DNA of 12,646 nt, from assembly GCA_025922715.1 (NCBI GenBank), contig JAICHH010000046.1, forward strand, positions 1 to 12,646. The letters are read 5' to 3'. The DNA comes from Nitrososphaeraceae archaeon. Its GTDB lineage: Archaea; Thermoproteota; Nitrososphaeria; Nitrososphaerales; Nitrososphaeraceae. The notes beneath the pieces were generated by a model that saw nothing but the letters and a program-made list of their open reading frames with translations, searched no databases and had not been told where the DNA came from. Of the stretch, positions 1 through 6,345 are shown piece by piece (within the stretch, counting starts at the first letter, position 1; each line of letters opens with the position of its first letter). The position numbers and the translations under genes are program-made.

Positions 1-14
1 AATAAATATAATAA

Positions 15-170
15 ATTAATAAAAAAGACCTTGAAATTAAATTATAATGCGATTTTTGTAAAGATCCAATATCATGGAAAACTCATGTTCTAAAGTTTGC
101 AGATATTGAAAGATTTTTTTGTTGTTTAATTCTAGAACTTCATATAATGGAAAAAATAGTGGACGTATAG
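15..170 (+). pseudogene. possible relic of a small Cys-rich zinc-binding (TRASH/zinc-ribbon-like) protein
   Basis: Read in the frame of position 48, this stretch encodes CDFCKDPISWKTHVLKF, then a short linker, RFFCC and a helix-like tail, ending at TAG 168-170. A CxxC near the start and a Cys pair after an FF about 25 residues later is the pattern of small archaeal metal-binding TRASH-type domains. The frame has no usable start codon. A TAA at 45-47 sits directly before the first Cys, in the middle of an otherwise natural lead-in (KDLEIKL). The last expected CxxC cysteine is replaced by Leu-Ile-Leu. I infer a decayed gene fragment. A chance open frame in AT-rich DNA is the alternative. Confidence 0.3.
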
Positions 171-322
171 AATCAATAAAAAAAAGTTTAAGGAAGAGAG
201 TAAATAGGTATTATATAGAACTTGCAATATTGAAATAATTAATCAATATCCATATTTTATAGTAACTTAATTTAAACGATTAAAAATTGATATTCTAAAA
301 ATAGCCTTATGATTAAATTGAT

Positions 323-349
323 ACTATTAAATAAACTTGATTTAATAGT
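323..349 (-). terminator. perfect 10-bp inverted repeat downstream of corA
   Basis: ACTATTAAAT (323-332) and ATTTAATAGT (340-349) are perfect inverted repeats around a 7-nt loop. The hairpin begins about 25 nt past the corA stop codon, so it would lie in the corA 3' UTR. It may act as a terminator or 3'-end stabiliser. No strong U-tract follows on the corA strand; the short TTTT lies on the other strand. The role is therefore uncertain. Confidence 0.35.
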
Positions 350-373
350 TTTACACTTATAATCTATAGGAAG

Positions 374-1351
374 TTAGAACTCAAGCCAACCCTTCTTTTT
401 AAACCCATATATCATAGCTCCTGTAGGTATTATCGATAAAAGGATTATCATTATAAAAGTTGTGTACGGTCCTAGAAAAGTTGCAGCACCTGTTTCAATA
501 CCTCCTGGTAAATTCACATTCATTCCATAATATGTTGAGAATATGGTTGCAGGAATTGATAATGTAAAAAGTATGGTTAGAATTGCCAAGATTTTGTTAG
601 TCTTTTCAGCGCTAAGCATGAAGTCGGTATCTTTGAATATTTCTATGGTCTCTTTTGATTCATCAAGGACTTCTATCACCTTGTCAATATGATCTTTTAC
701 ATCGTCAAAATAAAGAGTGAGGTCTTCTTCAGAGAACTTTTGGATTTCCCTACTAACAGTCAGTATTGTACGCTTTAGAGGATATACTAATCTCTTTAGA
801 GTGGTTATCTCTCTTCTTAGAAGAGAGATCTCTTTTGCAATAGCAATCCTCTCATTAAACACTAAATCTTCTATATCATCTAAATTACCTTCTACTTTTA
901 TTAACATATGAAGCAAATCATCTACCAGTAGATCTATAATACTGTGAAATAAGTATCCCGAAGAATTTCCCATAAAAGAACTACGTTGATTTTGGTCGAT
1001 TTTACAGATTTGGAATATCTCTGTTAAAGCTCTTAAATTCCCATGCTGAATTGTAATTAAATAATTATAACCTACAAATATTGCAAGTTGAGACGAACGT
1101 GGGAAGCCTTCCTTATTTTCCATTGTAGGAAAGTGGAGTATTATAAATACATGATCTCCATAACGATCTACTTTAGGAATTTGAAGTTTCGATAGACAAT
1201 CTTCAATATTAAGTTCATGAAAAGGATAATGGAGTTCGAGCATTTTCAGTTTTTCACGGGTAGGCTTTTCTATATTGATCCAAGTTAATTTCTCATTACT
1301 TATTCTTTCTATTCCGGAGCTTTTTGGCAAATTATCCCCATTCAATTTCAT
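374..1351 (-). CDS. corA: CorA family magnesium/divalent cation channel
   Basis: This 325-residue protein has full CorA length. Residues 1 to about 250 form the cytoplasmic alpha/beta funnel and long helices: a WINIEKP start typical of the family, then charged helices around residues 140-250. Two C-terminal membrane helices follow, at about 255-274 and 294-316. The signature YGMN is at 275-278, directly after the first helix, as required for the selectivity loop, and the protein ends with the usual basic tail (KKKGW). CorA forms homopentamers that import Mg2+ (also Co2+, Ni2+; some members export Zn2+) down the electrochemical gradient and are gated by intracellular Mg2+. Start: ATG at 1351; a TATATATA box lies at 1389-1396, giving a leader of about 15 nt. 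The gene stands alone. Family assignment is firm, ion preference is not. Confidence 0.95.
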   Translation of the reverse strand: MKLNGDNLPKSSGIERISNEKLTWINIEKPTREKLKMLELHYPFHELNIEDCLSKLQIPKVDRYGDHVFIILHFPTMENKEGFPRSSQLAIFVGYNYLITIQHGNLRALTEIFQICKIDQNQRSSFMGNSSGYLFHSIIDLLVDDLLHMLIKVEGNLDDIEDLVFNERIAIAKEISLLRREITTLKRLVYPLKRTILTVSREIQKFSEEDLTLYFDDVKDHIDKVIEVLDESKETIEIFKDTDFMLSAEKTNKILAILTILFTLSIPATIFSTYYGMNVNLPGGIETGAATFLGPYTTFIMIILLSIIPTGAMIYGFKKKGWLEF

Positions 1352-1388
1352 GATAAAATAATACCCTGCTAATTAGTCAAGGATACTC

Positions 1389-1396
1389 TATATATA
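1389..1396 (-). promoter_or_regulatory. TATA box for corA
   Basis: TATATATA is centred about 41 bp upstream of the corA ATG. With the archaeal spacing of 25-27 bp from box to start site, transcription would begin near 1366 and give a short leader. No Shine-Dalgarno sequence is seen in that leader. Confidence 0.4.
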
Positions 1397-1677
1397 TTAA
1401 CAATATTCACAATATTGAATAAAGATGAATTTTTATTGAAATGAGTTAATTTGCTTTTTTATAGTAAAATTGAATATTGAATTATCGAATAACTAATTTT
1501 CAGAAAAGATTTTATTATTTTTTACTATACTAAGATAATCAAATATTGGTAAAAGAATTGATAAATCGTATGTGTTGCATCTTCATACTTAAATGATTCC
1601 TTATTGTAAATTACAAAAATTAAATCCCTAATTTGTTTTTCTGTTGGCTGATCAATAAGATTTAGTCATTAAATATA

Positions 1678-1942
1678 TTAAGACCATTTCATTATCCATC
1701 GAAATAAATATAAAATCGATTAGACTAATTCTTGACCTATTTTGATCAATTTATATTCTAGTCTTGGAACTATCCACTTGTCTTTCTAATATTCTATCTA
1801 TTTCTAATTCCCTAAGTCTTCTAGTTGATATTTTACTACTATAACTTTCATAATCAATAATTCAATAAAGTCAAAATTCAAGTTAAACTATATTTACTTC
1901 TCTCTTTAAGGAGATTTGTAATTGTATCATTTGGAGATACAC
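1678..1942 (-). pseudogene. decayed HxlR-like winged-helix transcriptional regulator
   Basis: Reading the minus strand across three frames rebuilds much of an HxlR-type winged-helix protein. Frame 1 (1942-1883) gives VYLQMIQLQISLKREVN, in the place of the first helices. Frame 2 (about 1887-1850) gives FDFIELLI. Frame 3 (1861-1751) gives ISTRRLRELEIDRILERQ, which closely matches the recognition helix and start of the wing (family pattern: LsxRLrELExdGlIeR). After a shift at 1755 come YKLIKIGQELV, an in-frame TAA (1722-1720), SILYLFRWIMKWS and a final TAA. These match the family's wing strand (VEYxLTxxGxxL) and C-terminal helix ending in W..KW. The junction at 1750-1758 looks like loss of one copy of a 5-nt GAATA repeat. 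With at least two frameshifts and internal stops it cannot make a protein. HxlR proteins respond to electrophiles or redox stress; the divergent neighbour at 2098 is a thiol oxidoreductase, so a former regulatory pairing is possible but unproven. Confidence 0.6.
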
Positions 1943-2062
1943 TTTTCTATGAGTAAGAACAGTTATTACTCGTCGTTTAACATTAATCAATGTCCATACA
2001 AATTCTTATTGTTAGTTTTAAAATTGTAGGTGTTAAATCCTATCTAAATTGTAGAAAAGAAT

Positions 2063-2070
2063 GTTTAAGT
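2063..2070 (+). promoter_or_regulatory. TATA-like box for the DCC-family gene
   Basis: TTTAAGTA is centred about 31 bp before the ATG at 2098, so the transcript would start within a few bases of the start codon (leaderless). A second TATA-like motif, CTATAAATA at 2081-2089, is too close to serve this start. Confidence 0.4.
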
Positions 2071-2097
2071 ACCTCGCAAACTATAAATACGTAGAGA

Positions 2098-2550
2098 ATG
2101 GACTCATCTGTTTACTTTGATAGGCCATTACTCATATTTGACGATAAATGTTCTTCGTGCTTGAAATTTGCTAAATATGTTAACATCTTGTCCCACGGGT
2201 GGATTCAAATTGCTGGTCATTATTATTCAACGATAGCTTTGGAAACTAAAAAAATGATATTTCCAACAAAGTATGATTCAACTACAATGTTTTGGCTTAT
2301 CTATAAAAATACTGCTTATGGTGCGAGATCTGCCCTTATTCCTGTCGTAAAAGAGATAGTTAGAGGATTAGTTAAAAATGTCGTTGATAAAGACAATAAA
2401 CAGAAATATCAAGCAAAATTAAAAGATAACGAAGGAAATTTAGATACAATAACATGCAATTACAAAGATCATTTACAATGTATGTCCACTACTAATACAT
2501 TGAAAAGATTGATTAATATGATGCAAAATAGCAGTAGAGTAACTTTCTGA
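2098..2550 (+). CDS. DCC-family thiol-disulfide oxidoreductase-like protein
   Basis: The protein has 150 residues. Residues 10-21 (PLLIFDDKCSSC) match the N-terminus of the DCC family (DUF393, YuxK-like): a hydrophobic strand followed by D-x-C-x2-C, with Asp16, Cys18 and Cys21. Residues 60-92, with a hydrophobic strand and GARSALIPVVKEI, match the family's second conserved block. This core is thioredoxin-like and is thought to do thiol-disulfide chemistry, although substrates are unknown for most members. Residues 93-150 are a Lys/Asn-rich extension with two further cysteines, Cys120 and Cys128. There is no signal peptide, so it should be cytoplasmic. Start: ATG 2098; an in-frame TAG at 2092-2094 excludes a longer product. 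Family confidence is good, function is open. Confidence 0.75.
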   Translation: MDSSVYFDRPLLIFDDKCSSCLKFAKYVNILSHGWIQIAGHYYSTIALETKKMIFPTKYDSTTMFWLIYKNTAYGARSALIPVVKEIVRGLVKNVVDKDNKQKYQAKLKDNEGNLDTITCNYKDHLQCMSTTNTLKRLINMMQNSSRVTF

Positions 2551-2854
2551 AATTTTAATTTTCAATATCAAAATAAAGAAAACAAATTAATTTCGACAAA
2601 ATTAAAAATTTTATCTTAATTCATTCTTATTATTAAAGTAATAATTAATAATTATCTCCTATTTATTAGTTAAAAAAAGTCAGATGATCTCTTCTTTTTC
2701 TTCTCCTTTGCTAATGAAAAGGAAAATGGATTATATTTTAGTATAAAAGATACTCTTAATATTCCTAAACACCAAAAGTTTTTTTGTTAGATGTTGAATC
2801 AATCAATTATTCTTAGAATGTCAATTGTATATTATGCTATTAAAATTGATATCA
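2551..2854. other. spacer between convergent genes; no gene seen
   Basis: This AT-rich stretch separates the 3' ends of the DCC-like gene and the membrane-protein gene. I see no convincing reading frame on either strand and no tRNA-like element. Short T-runs (for example 2780-2786) could end transcription of the plus-strand gene. The only clear structure is the inverted repeat at 2842-2862. Confidence 0.5.
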
Positions 2855-2862
2855 TCAATTTT
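2842..2862 (-). terminator. 9-bp inverted repeat over the stop codon of the SPPH membrane protein
   Basis: AAAATTGAT (2842-2850) and ATCAATTTT (2854-2862) are perfectly complementary around a 3-nt loop. The TGA stop of the minus-strand gene (2855-2857) lies inside the stem. On the minus strand the stem ends in TTTT, so it resembles a compact terminator hairpin, although archaeal termination depends mainly on U-tracts. Confidence 0.4.
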
Positions 2863-4105
2863 TCCTGTTAATTAATCTACTACTAACAATTGTTCCCAAA
2901 ATTCCCATTCCAACAGCTGGTAGAACTAGTAAAGGATAGATGCCGGTAATCATCTCAAAATATATAGGAGCAGTAAGACTAGGCCATACAGGTTGATTAG
3001 ATAATACTTCATTATAGATATAAGTTATCATTGGATAATAGAGCATGAAGAATGAAGAGCCCAGAATTCCTCCTGATGTATAAATAAATACTCTCTTTAA
3101 TGGTAACTTTGATAAAAATATATCAGCAATTATAATAGGAATGATATTAAGTACATAGAATGGAATTGTGGATATCAATGATTTATTTGGAATCATCATT
3201 GTAACTATTGTAATTATAATAAAAATTGAACCAATAACAGATATGGCACCAAACTTTCTCTTTTTGTTACCCATTTCAATCACTAATTTAAATAATGATA
3301 CTAAAATAAATGAGATTAAAAATGGGAAGCTTACACTAGCTATAATGGCTGCAGTAGTAGGTTCTAAGTTAAAGTTATAATATTCTGTATCTGAAAAGGG
3401 TAATGAGAACATGTAAATTAAACCTGATGATGACATCCAAATCGGTAATATTCCGATAATGGTTAATGTTATGTATAGTGAAATTGGGAATCTTTCATTA
3501 TTTTTAAAATTGTCAATATCATTATTCAGTCTTTTCTCTTGATTATTACTATTGTTGTTGATTACGATATATGATTTTATTCCTATTATAGCTCCAATAC
3601 TGCCGGCTAACATTCCAATTGTTAAAGTAAGATGTGGAGGACTTAGCAAACCATCTAAACCAAAAGCTAAATGCCAAAAAAAATCAAGTGGACCGGCTAC
3701 TATCAGCATACAGACACCACTAATTACCAATTTTATTGACAAATCTAATTCAAGATTCTTTTCTCCTTTTAGAGTAGAAATATAAGTAGAATACGATCTC
3801 CAATGGAGAAACATAATTGTAGCTCCTATTAAGGCTAGAGTTATTCCACTATATAATATAATATGTGGAGGAGAGAAAAAGGTTTCAGGTTTATTTAAAA
3901 GATGATTTGTGATATCCCAACTACCACCACTTTCAGCTAGTAAAATGCCGATACTAACTAATAAACAACCAACCAAAAATCTATTTATTAACCGCTTATG
4001 GAAATATGATGATTTCATAAGAGTATTATCATTATTATTGCTATACTCTTGAGTTTCGGGATTGTTATAAGAAACTCCTCGTCTAAAACAAAATCTCTTT
4101 TTCAT
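2855..4105 (-). CDS. polytopic membrane protein with duplicated D-x3-H-x12-H / SPPH motif
   Basis: The protein has 416 residues and about ten predicted membrane helices (near 42-58, 84-101, 125-140, 159-181, 207-228, 252-275, 287-305, 311-331, 337-358, 385-408). After the first helix comes SWDITNH...FFSPPH (Asp64, His68, Ser78-Pro-Pro-His81). After the third comes LDFFWH...LLSPPH (Asp141, His145, Ser155-Pro-Pro-His158). Both copies keep the exact spacing D-x3-H-x12-H and are followed by a Gly-rich helix, so the N-terminal half is an internal duplication. Four His and two Asp at the membrane surface suggest a metal or haem site, but this is inference. I recall similar WDxxxH...PPH membrane proteins of unknown function in other prokaryotes, and I cannot name a characterised one. 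Residues 1-35 are hydrophilic and Asn-rich; Met30 is an alternative start. ATG 4105 is preferred because AAAATATAG at 4126-4134 sits about 25 bp upstream. Confidence 0.8.
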   Translation of the reverse strand: MKKRFCFRRGVSYNNPETQEYSNNNDNTLMKSSYFHKRLINRFLVGCLLVSIGILLAESGGSWDITNHLLNKPETFFSPPHIILYSGITLALIGATIMFLHWRSYSTYISTLKGEKNLELDLSIKLVISGVCMLIVAGPLDFFWHLAFGLDGLLSPPHLTLTIGMLAGSIGAIIGIKSYIVINNNSNNQEKRLNNDIDNFKNNERFPISLYITLTIIGILPIWMSSSGLIYMFSLPFSDTEYYNFNLEPTTAAIIASVSFPFLISFILVSLFKLVIEMGNKKRKFGAISVIGSIFIIITIVTMMIPNKSLISTIPFYVLNIIPIIIADIFLSKLPLKRVFIYTSGGILGSSFFMLYYPMITYIYNEVLSNQPVWPSLTAPIYFEMITGIYPLLVLPAVGMGILGTIVSSRLINRKN

Positions 4106-4125
4106 ATCAGATGTTGATAATTAAC

Positions 4126-4134
4126 TATATTTTT
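4126..4134 (-). promoter_or_regulatory. TATA box for the SPPH membrane protein
   Basis: On the minus strand AAAATATAG is centred about 25 bp upstream of the ATG at 4105. This implies a leaderless transcript and supports the longer start over Met30. The box lies just beyond the 3' end of the hydrolase relic. Confidence 0.45.
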
Positions 4135-4162
4135 CATCAATATTATTTATGATTTCCTCTTT

Positions 4163-4363
4163 TTATATTACAACTTCGTCCACATCATTCAGATCTTTCT
4201 GGAATGCTAATGAGTCATTTGATCCAAAGAAAATATCATTTTTCTCCTATGCAACCAACGTAGGAGCTTGATACGTTTTAAAGTATTCATGCCATGTAGA
4301 ATATTGCTTCAAATTATTTTGGTAGTCATAAAATAATATATACTGTATGTCTATTATTGGTTT
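4163..4363 (-). pseudogene. C-terminal remnant of an alpha/beta-fold hydrolase
   Basis: One minus-strand frame reads KPIIDIQYIL, FYDYQNNLKQYSTWHEYF, KTYQAPTLVA, a TAG stop (4247-4249), EKNDIFFG, then a segment containing AFQKDL, ending at TAA 4163-4165. This matches block by block the C-terminal third of haloalkane-dehalogenase-like alpha/beta hydrolases, whose family pattern is LFxDYRxNVxxYPxWqxyfrxxqPPtLvvWGkNDpiF....gAxafxrDLP. The TAG stands where the conserved Trp (TGG) belongs, a single-base change. The Asp of KND is the expected charge-relay position. The nucleophile elbow and the core domain are missing upstream, where the frame meets a stop at 4364-4366. The GHFALE-type catalytic His block is missing downstream. 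The fragment cannot be functional and is a gene corpse between two divergent genes. Identification rests on recalled family motifs. Confidence 0.75.
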
Positions 4364-4380
4364 CTAAAAACAAATCTTTT

Positions 4381-4386
4381 TTTATA
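4381..4386 (+). promoter_or_regulatory. TATA box for the repeat-tailed secreted protein
   Basis: TTTATA, within a T-rich run, predicts transcription starting near 4409. The leader to the ATG at 4419 would be about 10 nt, and the in-frame TTG at 4410 would lie at the very 5' end. Confidence 0.35.
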
Positions 4387-4418
4387 GGTTTTCTTTTTGA
4401 CATAATTTATTGAAACTA

Positions 4419-4979
4419 ATGTCAAACTTAAAGATTGTCTATTTCGTTTTGATTTTATTTGTTATATCATTATTTATTCACCAACAGGTTTACGCTCAAT
4501 TAGACTATGTAAATGAAGAACACTTCCTTCAATTAGAATATAATGAGGATTGGAAACTCAATAAAGACATACAAAGTGAGACAGGTCCAGAAAGTGCTAA
4601 ATTATTAAATACAAAAGTAGGTAAAGTAGTATATCGAGAGTTTAACAATTCCTACTTATTTCAATTAGTTCCATATACTGAAAACGATGGATCTGTATCA
4701 ATATTAGAAGGTACTACTGTTTTTTCCGTAACACTATATCCTAATATGTCTAGCCTTGAAGAAGACAAGGTATATCAGAATATGTCTAGTCTTGCAGACA
4801 CTAGAGTATATACTAATTTGTCCAGTTTTAATGACAAAGTATTTTCTAATTTATCTAGTCTGGAATCCTCTAAAGTATTTTCTAATTTATCTAGTCTGGA
4901 ATCCTCTAAAGTATTTTCTAATTTATCTAGTCTGGAATCCTCTAAAGTATTTTCTAATTTATCTAGTCTTAGACAATAA
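4419..4979 (+). CDS. secreted protein with C-terminal NLSS sequon repeats
   Basis: From ATG 4419 the protein has 186 residues. An in-frame TTG at 4410 would add three residues and is less likely. Residues 1-27 form a signal peptide (Lys near the start, a hydrophobic core, then VYA before Gln). Residues 28-104 form a small domain with Tyr/Trp pairs (LQLEYNEDW) that loosely recalls PsbP-like secreted archaeal domains; this is weak. Residues 105-186 are seven tandem units: TLYPNMSSLEED, KVYQNMSSLADT, RVYTNLSSFND, KVFSNLSSLESS three times, and KVFSNLSSLRQ. Every unit contains an N-[LM]-S sequon at the same place, and NNS lies in the body, so eight potential N-glycosylation sites. Val-aromatic-x-N-L-S-S-L periodicity suggests stacked beta turns (a solenoid) or a glycosylated stalk. 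I do not recognise the family. The nearly identical 3' units indicate recent expansion. Confidence 0.75.
   Translation: MSNLKIVYFVLILFVISLFIHQQVYAQLDYVNEEHFLQLEYNEDWKLNKDIQSETGPESAKLLNTKVGKVVYREFNNSYLFQLVPYTENDGSVSILEGTTVFSVTLYPNMSSLEEDKVYQNMSSLADTRVYTNLSSFNDKVFSNLSSLESSKVFSNLSSLESSKVFSNLSSLESSKVFSNLSSLRQ
4836..4969 (+). repeat. 36-nt perfect tandem repeat, 3.7 copies
   Basis: Copies lie at 4836-4871, 4872-4907, 4908-4943 and a partial 26-nt copy at 4944-4969. They are identical in every base. The unit equals exactly 12 codons (KVFSNLSSLESS), so gain or loss of copies keeps the frame. Three diverged protein-level copies precede it from 4731. Because the unit is a multiple of three, other frames on both strands also stay open, which produces spurious overlapping reading frames. 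Confidence 0.97.
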
Positions 4980-5220
4980 AAAATATGCTTAGTCAACAAA
5001 ACTCTTAAATAACTCATCCTAAAGATTTTAACATATGAGAGATCATAAATGATGAAATGTATAAACCTATGAATAGATGTGGTAATTTCAAATCCTTAAT
5101 AACAAAATGTTATATTGTCTTATATTCAGTATTTATTTATTAAAATTACTAGATTTTGTCAATCCTTCAGAATTCCATTTATCCTTTAACTAATTAGCAT
5201 CAACCCATAATTATTTAGTT

Positions 5221-5454
5221 TTAGTCTAAATACGTAGTAGCTTGTGAACCAACCTGACCTAAATTTTGGTCCATCTAATGATTCTCTAAATCAATTAATT
5301 TTAAAATATCCTTTTTACATCTTTCAATGATTTCATTTATGTATATAATTTCATTGTATTCTCTCAATATATTAAACCTTAGATATATCACAAATATAGA
5401 TTTTAGTATTGTATTACAACATGCAATTAATTCAGTTATAAAAGAATAAAGTAA
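5221..5454 (-). pseudogene. nearly open frame of unknown identity (possible relic)
   Basis: This minus-strand frame runs 59 codons, meets one TAG (5275-5277), and continues 17 more codons to a TAA. The translation includes FNILREYNEIIYINEIIERC and KKDILKLIDLENH, then after the stop MDQNLGQVGSQATTYLD. The first part looks like amphipathic helices. The TAG could be a mutated Trp codon. No plausible start codon exists near its upstream end, only an internal GTG and TTG. I do not recognise the protein. A chance open frame cannot be excluded in DNA this AT-rich. Confidence 0.22.
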
Positions 5455-5550
5455 TTACTAATTAAGAAACATAATTATCTACTTGTAAACCTTTATTGAA
5501 TTTTATTTATTATAAGATTCTTCTATTTGATTCTCTAGTGATGATTCGCA

Positions 5551-5558
5551 ATATAAAT
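5551..5558 (+). promoter_or_regulatory. TATA box for the duplicated-repeat secreted protein
   Basis: ATATAAAT is centred about 28 bp before the ATG at 5583, predicting a transcript that starts within a base or two of the start codon (leaderless). Confidence 0.5.
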
Positions 5559-5582
5559 AAATAATCTTTCATTCTATCAAAC

Positions 5583-6014
5583 ATGAACAGGAAATTTATA
5601 TTCTCAATGGTTGTAGCCATGAGTGTCCTTTTGGGATCTGGATTTGTTATTGCAAGTCAAACTGCTATGGCTGTACAATTTTCTTTTCCATATAGCACTT
5701 CTGCTTATAACAAAGCATACAACAACAATACATCCTTCTATGACAACTCTGGCTATAACAAAACATACACTCCCAAGAACAATGACAGAAATGACAGATA
5801 CTCATCCGTCGATGACAACTCTGGCTATAACAAAACATACACTCCCAAGAACAATGACAGAAATGACAGATACTCAGACTCTTATAGTAAATCTGCTGTA
5901 TATAGTAAATATCCAACAATAGACAGAATATATGAATGCCAAAAAGGACCATTCGAAGGCTTCTTTACAAGTTCAGTTGAATTTTGTATTGCAGCTAATG
6001 GTAATATTACATAA
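5583..6014 (+). CDS. small secreted protein with internal 24-residue duplication and Cys...GPFEGFF...Cys tail
   Basis: The protein has 143 residues. Residues 1-30 are a signal peptide (MNRK, a hydrophobic core, cleavage likely after AMA). Residues 31-53 are Tyr/Ser/Asn-rich. Residues 54-77 and 78-101 are two copies of a 24-residue unit beginning DNSGYNKTYTPKNNDR. The C-terminal module 115-137 reads RIYECQKGPFEGFF...VEFC, with Cys119 and Cys135 probably disulfide-bonded outside the cell. I recall this short Cys-GPFEGFF-Cys tail on other secreted proteins of soil Nitrososphaerales, with no known function. Sequons include NNT (48-50), NKT (59-61 and 83-85) and the terminal NIT. The start is secure: ATG 5583 sits at leaderless distance from a TATA box. 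The role is likely at the cell surface or outside the cell, otherwise unknown. Confidence 0.8.
   Translation: MNRKFIFSMVVAMSVLLGSGFVIASQTAMAVQFSFPYSTSAYNKAYNNNTSFYDNSGYNKTYTPKNNDRNDRYSSVDDNSGYNKTYTPKNNDRNDRYSDSYSKSAVYSKYPTIDRIYECQKGPFEGFFTSSVEFCIAANGNIT
5740..5876 (+). repeat. 65-nt perfect direct repeat, period 72 nt
   Basis: Bases 5740-5804 and 5812-5876 are identical over 65 nt, separated by 7 nt. The 72-nt period equals 24 codons and keeps the frame of the secreted protein. Identity at silent positions shows a recent in-frame duplication. Confidence 0.95.
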
Positions 6015-6345
6015 ACAGGTTAAAAACCAAAAGCTAAATTAGACAATTAAAAATAAGATATCTTTTTTATTGGCCGACTAGTATCACATTTTTAAAAATG
6101 TATAATTTATTCACTTTTATTAATAATGTAAATAAAATCAAATCAAAGATATAATATTGCCATTAAGATTACTAGATATAATCTCTAGTTAAATTAATCT
6201 CTAAGTGAAAATTAATATGTATACAATAAGAGATTTGAGACTTCAGTAGTAAATGAATTGCAATTAAATAATTTTAAAATTAAATATAAAATATTATATG
6301 TTAATAACTAAATATAATTTTAAATATAAATGGATAGGAACCTTC
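6015..6345. other. spacer between convergent genes; palindromes only
   Basis: No gene is visible. Two structures stand out: the AAGATATCTT palindrome with a T-run at 6055-6068, and a perfect 16-bp palindrome, ACATTTTTAAAAATGT, at 6086-6101. Both could form 3'-end hairpins for the upstream plus-strand gene. The remainder is AT-rich DNA without structure I can identify. Confidence 0.5.
6055..6068 (+). terminator. palindrome plus T-run after the secreted-protein gene
   Basis: AAGATATCTT (6055-6064) runs straight into a T-run ending at 6068, about 40 nt after the TAA of the 5583 gene. A U-rich tract is the usual archaeal termination signal. Confidence 0.4.

Noticed and set aside
4410..4412. TTG as the start of the repeat-tailed protein
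   Set aside because: ATG 4419 in the same frame lies just downstream, keeps the full signal peptide and fits a short leader better.
4836..4969. Regular 36-nt repeats that resemble CRISPR repeats in length
   Set aside because: The copies abut directly with no spacers, are in frame with a secreted protein, and diverge upstream as protein repeats. This is a coding tandem repeat.
4756..5017. Open frames on both strands over the repeat tail
   Set aside because: A 36-nt unit without stops in any frame automatically keeps all frames open. Only the frame with signal peptide, promoter and diverged upstream repeats is convincing.
5623..5952. Overlapping open frames inside the duplicated secreted protein
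   Set aside because: They arise from the 72-nt period, encode Cys/His-rich or Thr-rich low-complexity protein and lack signals of their own.
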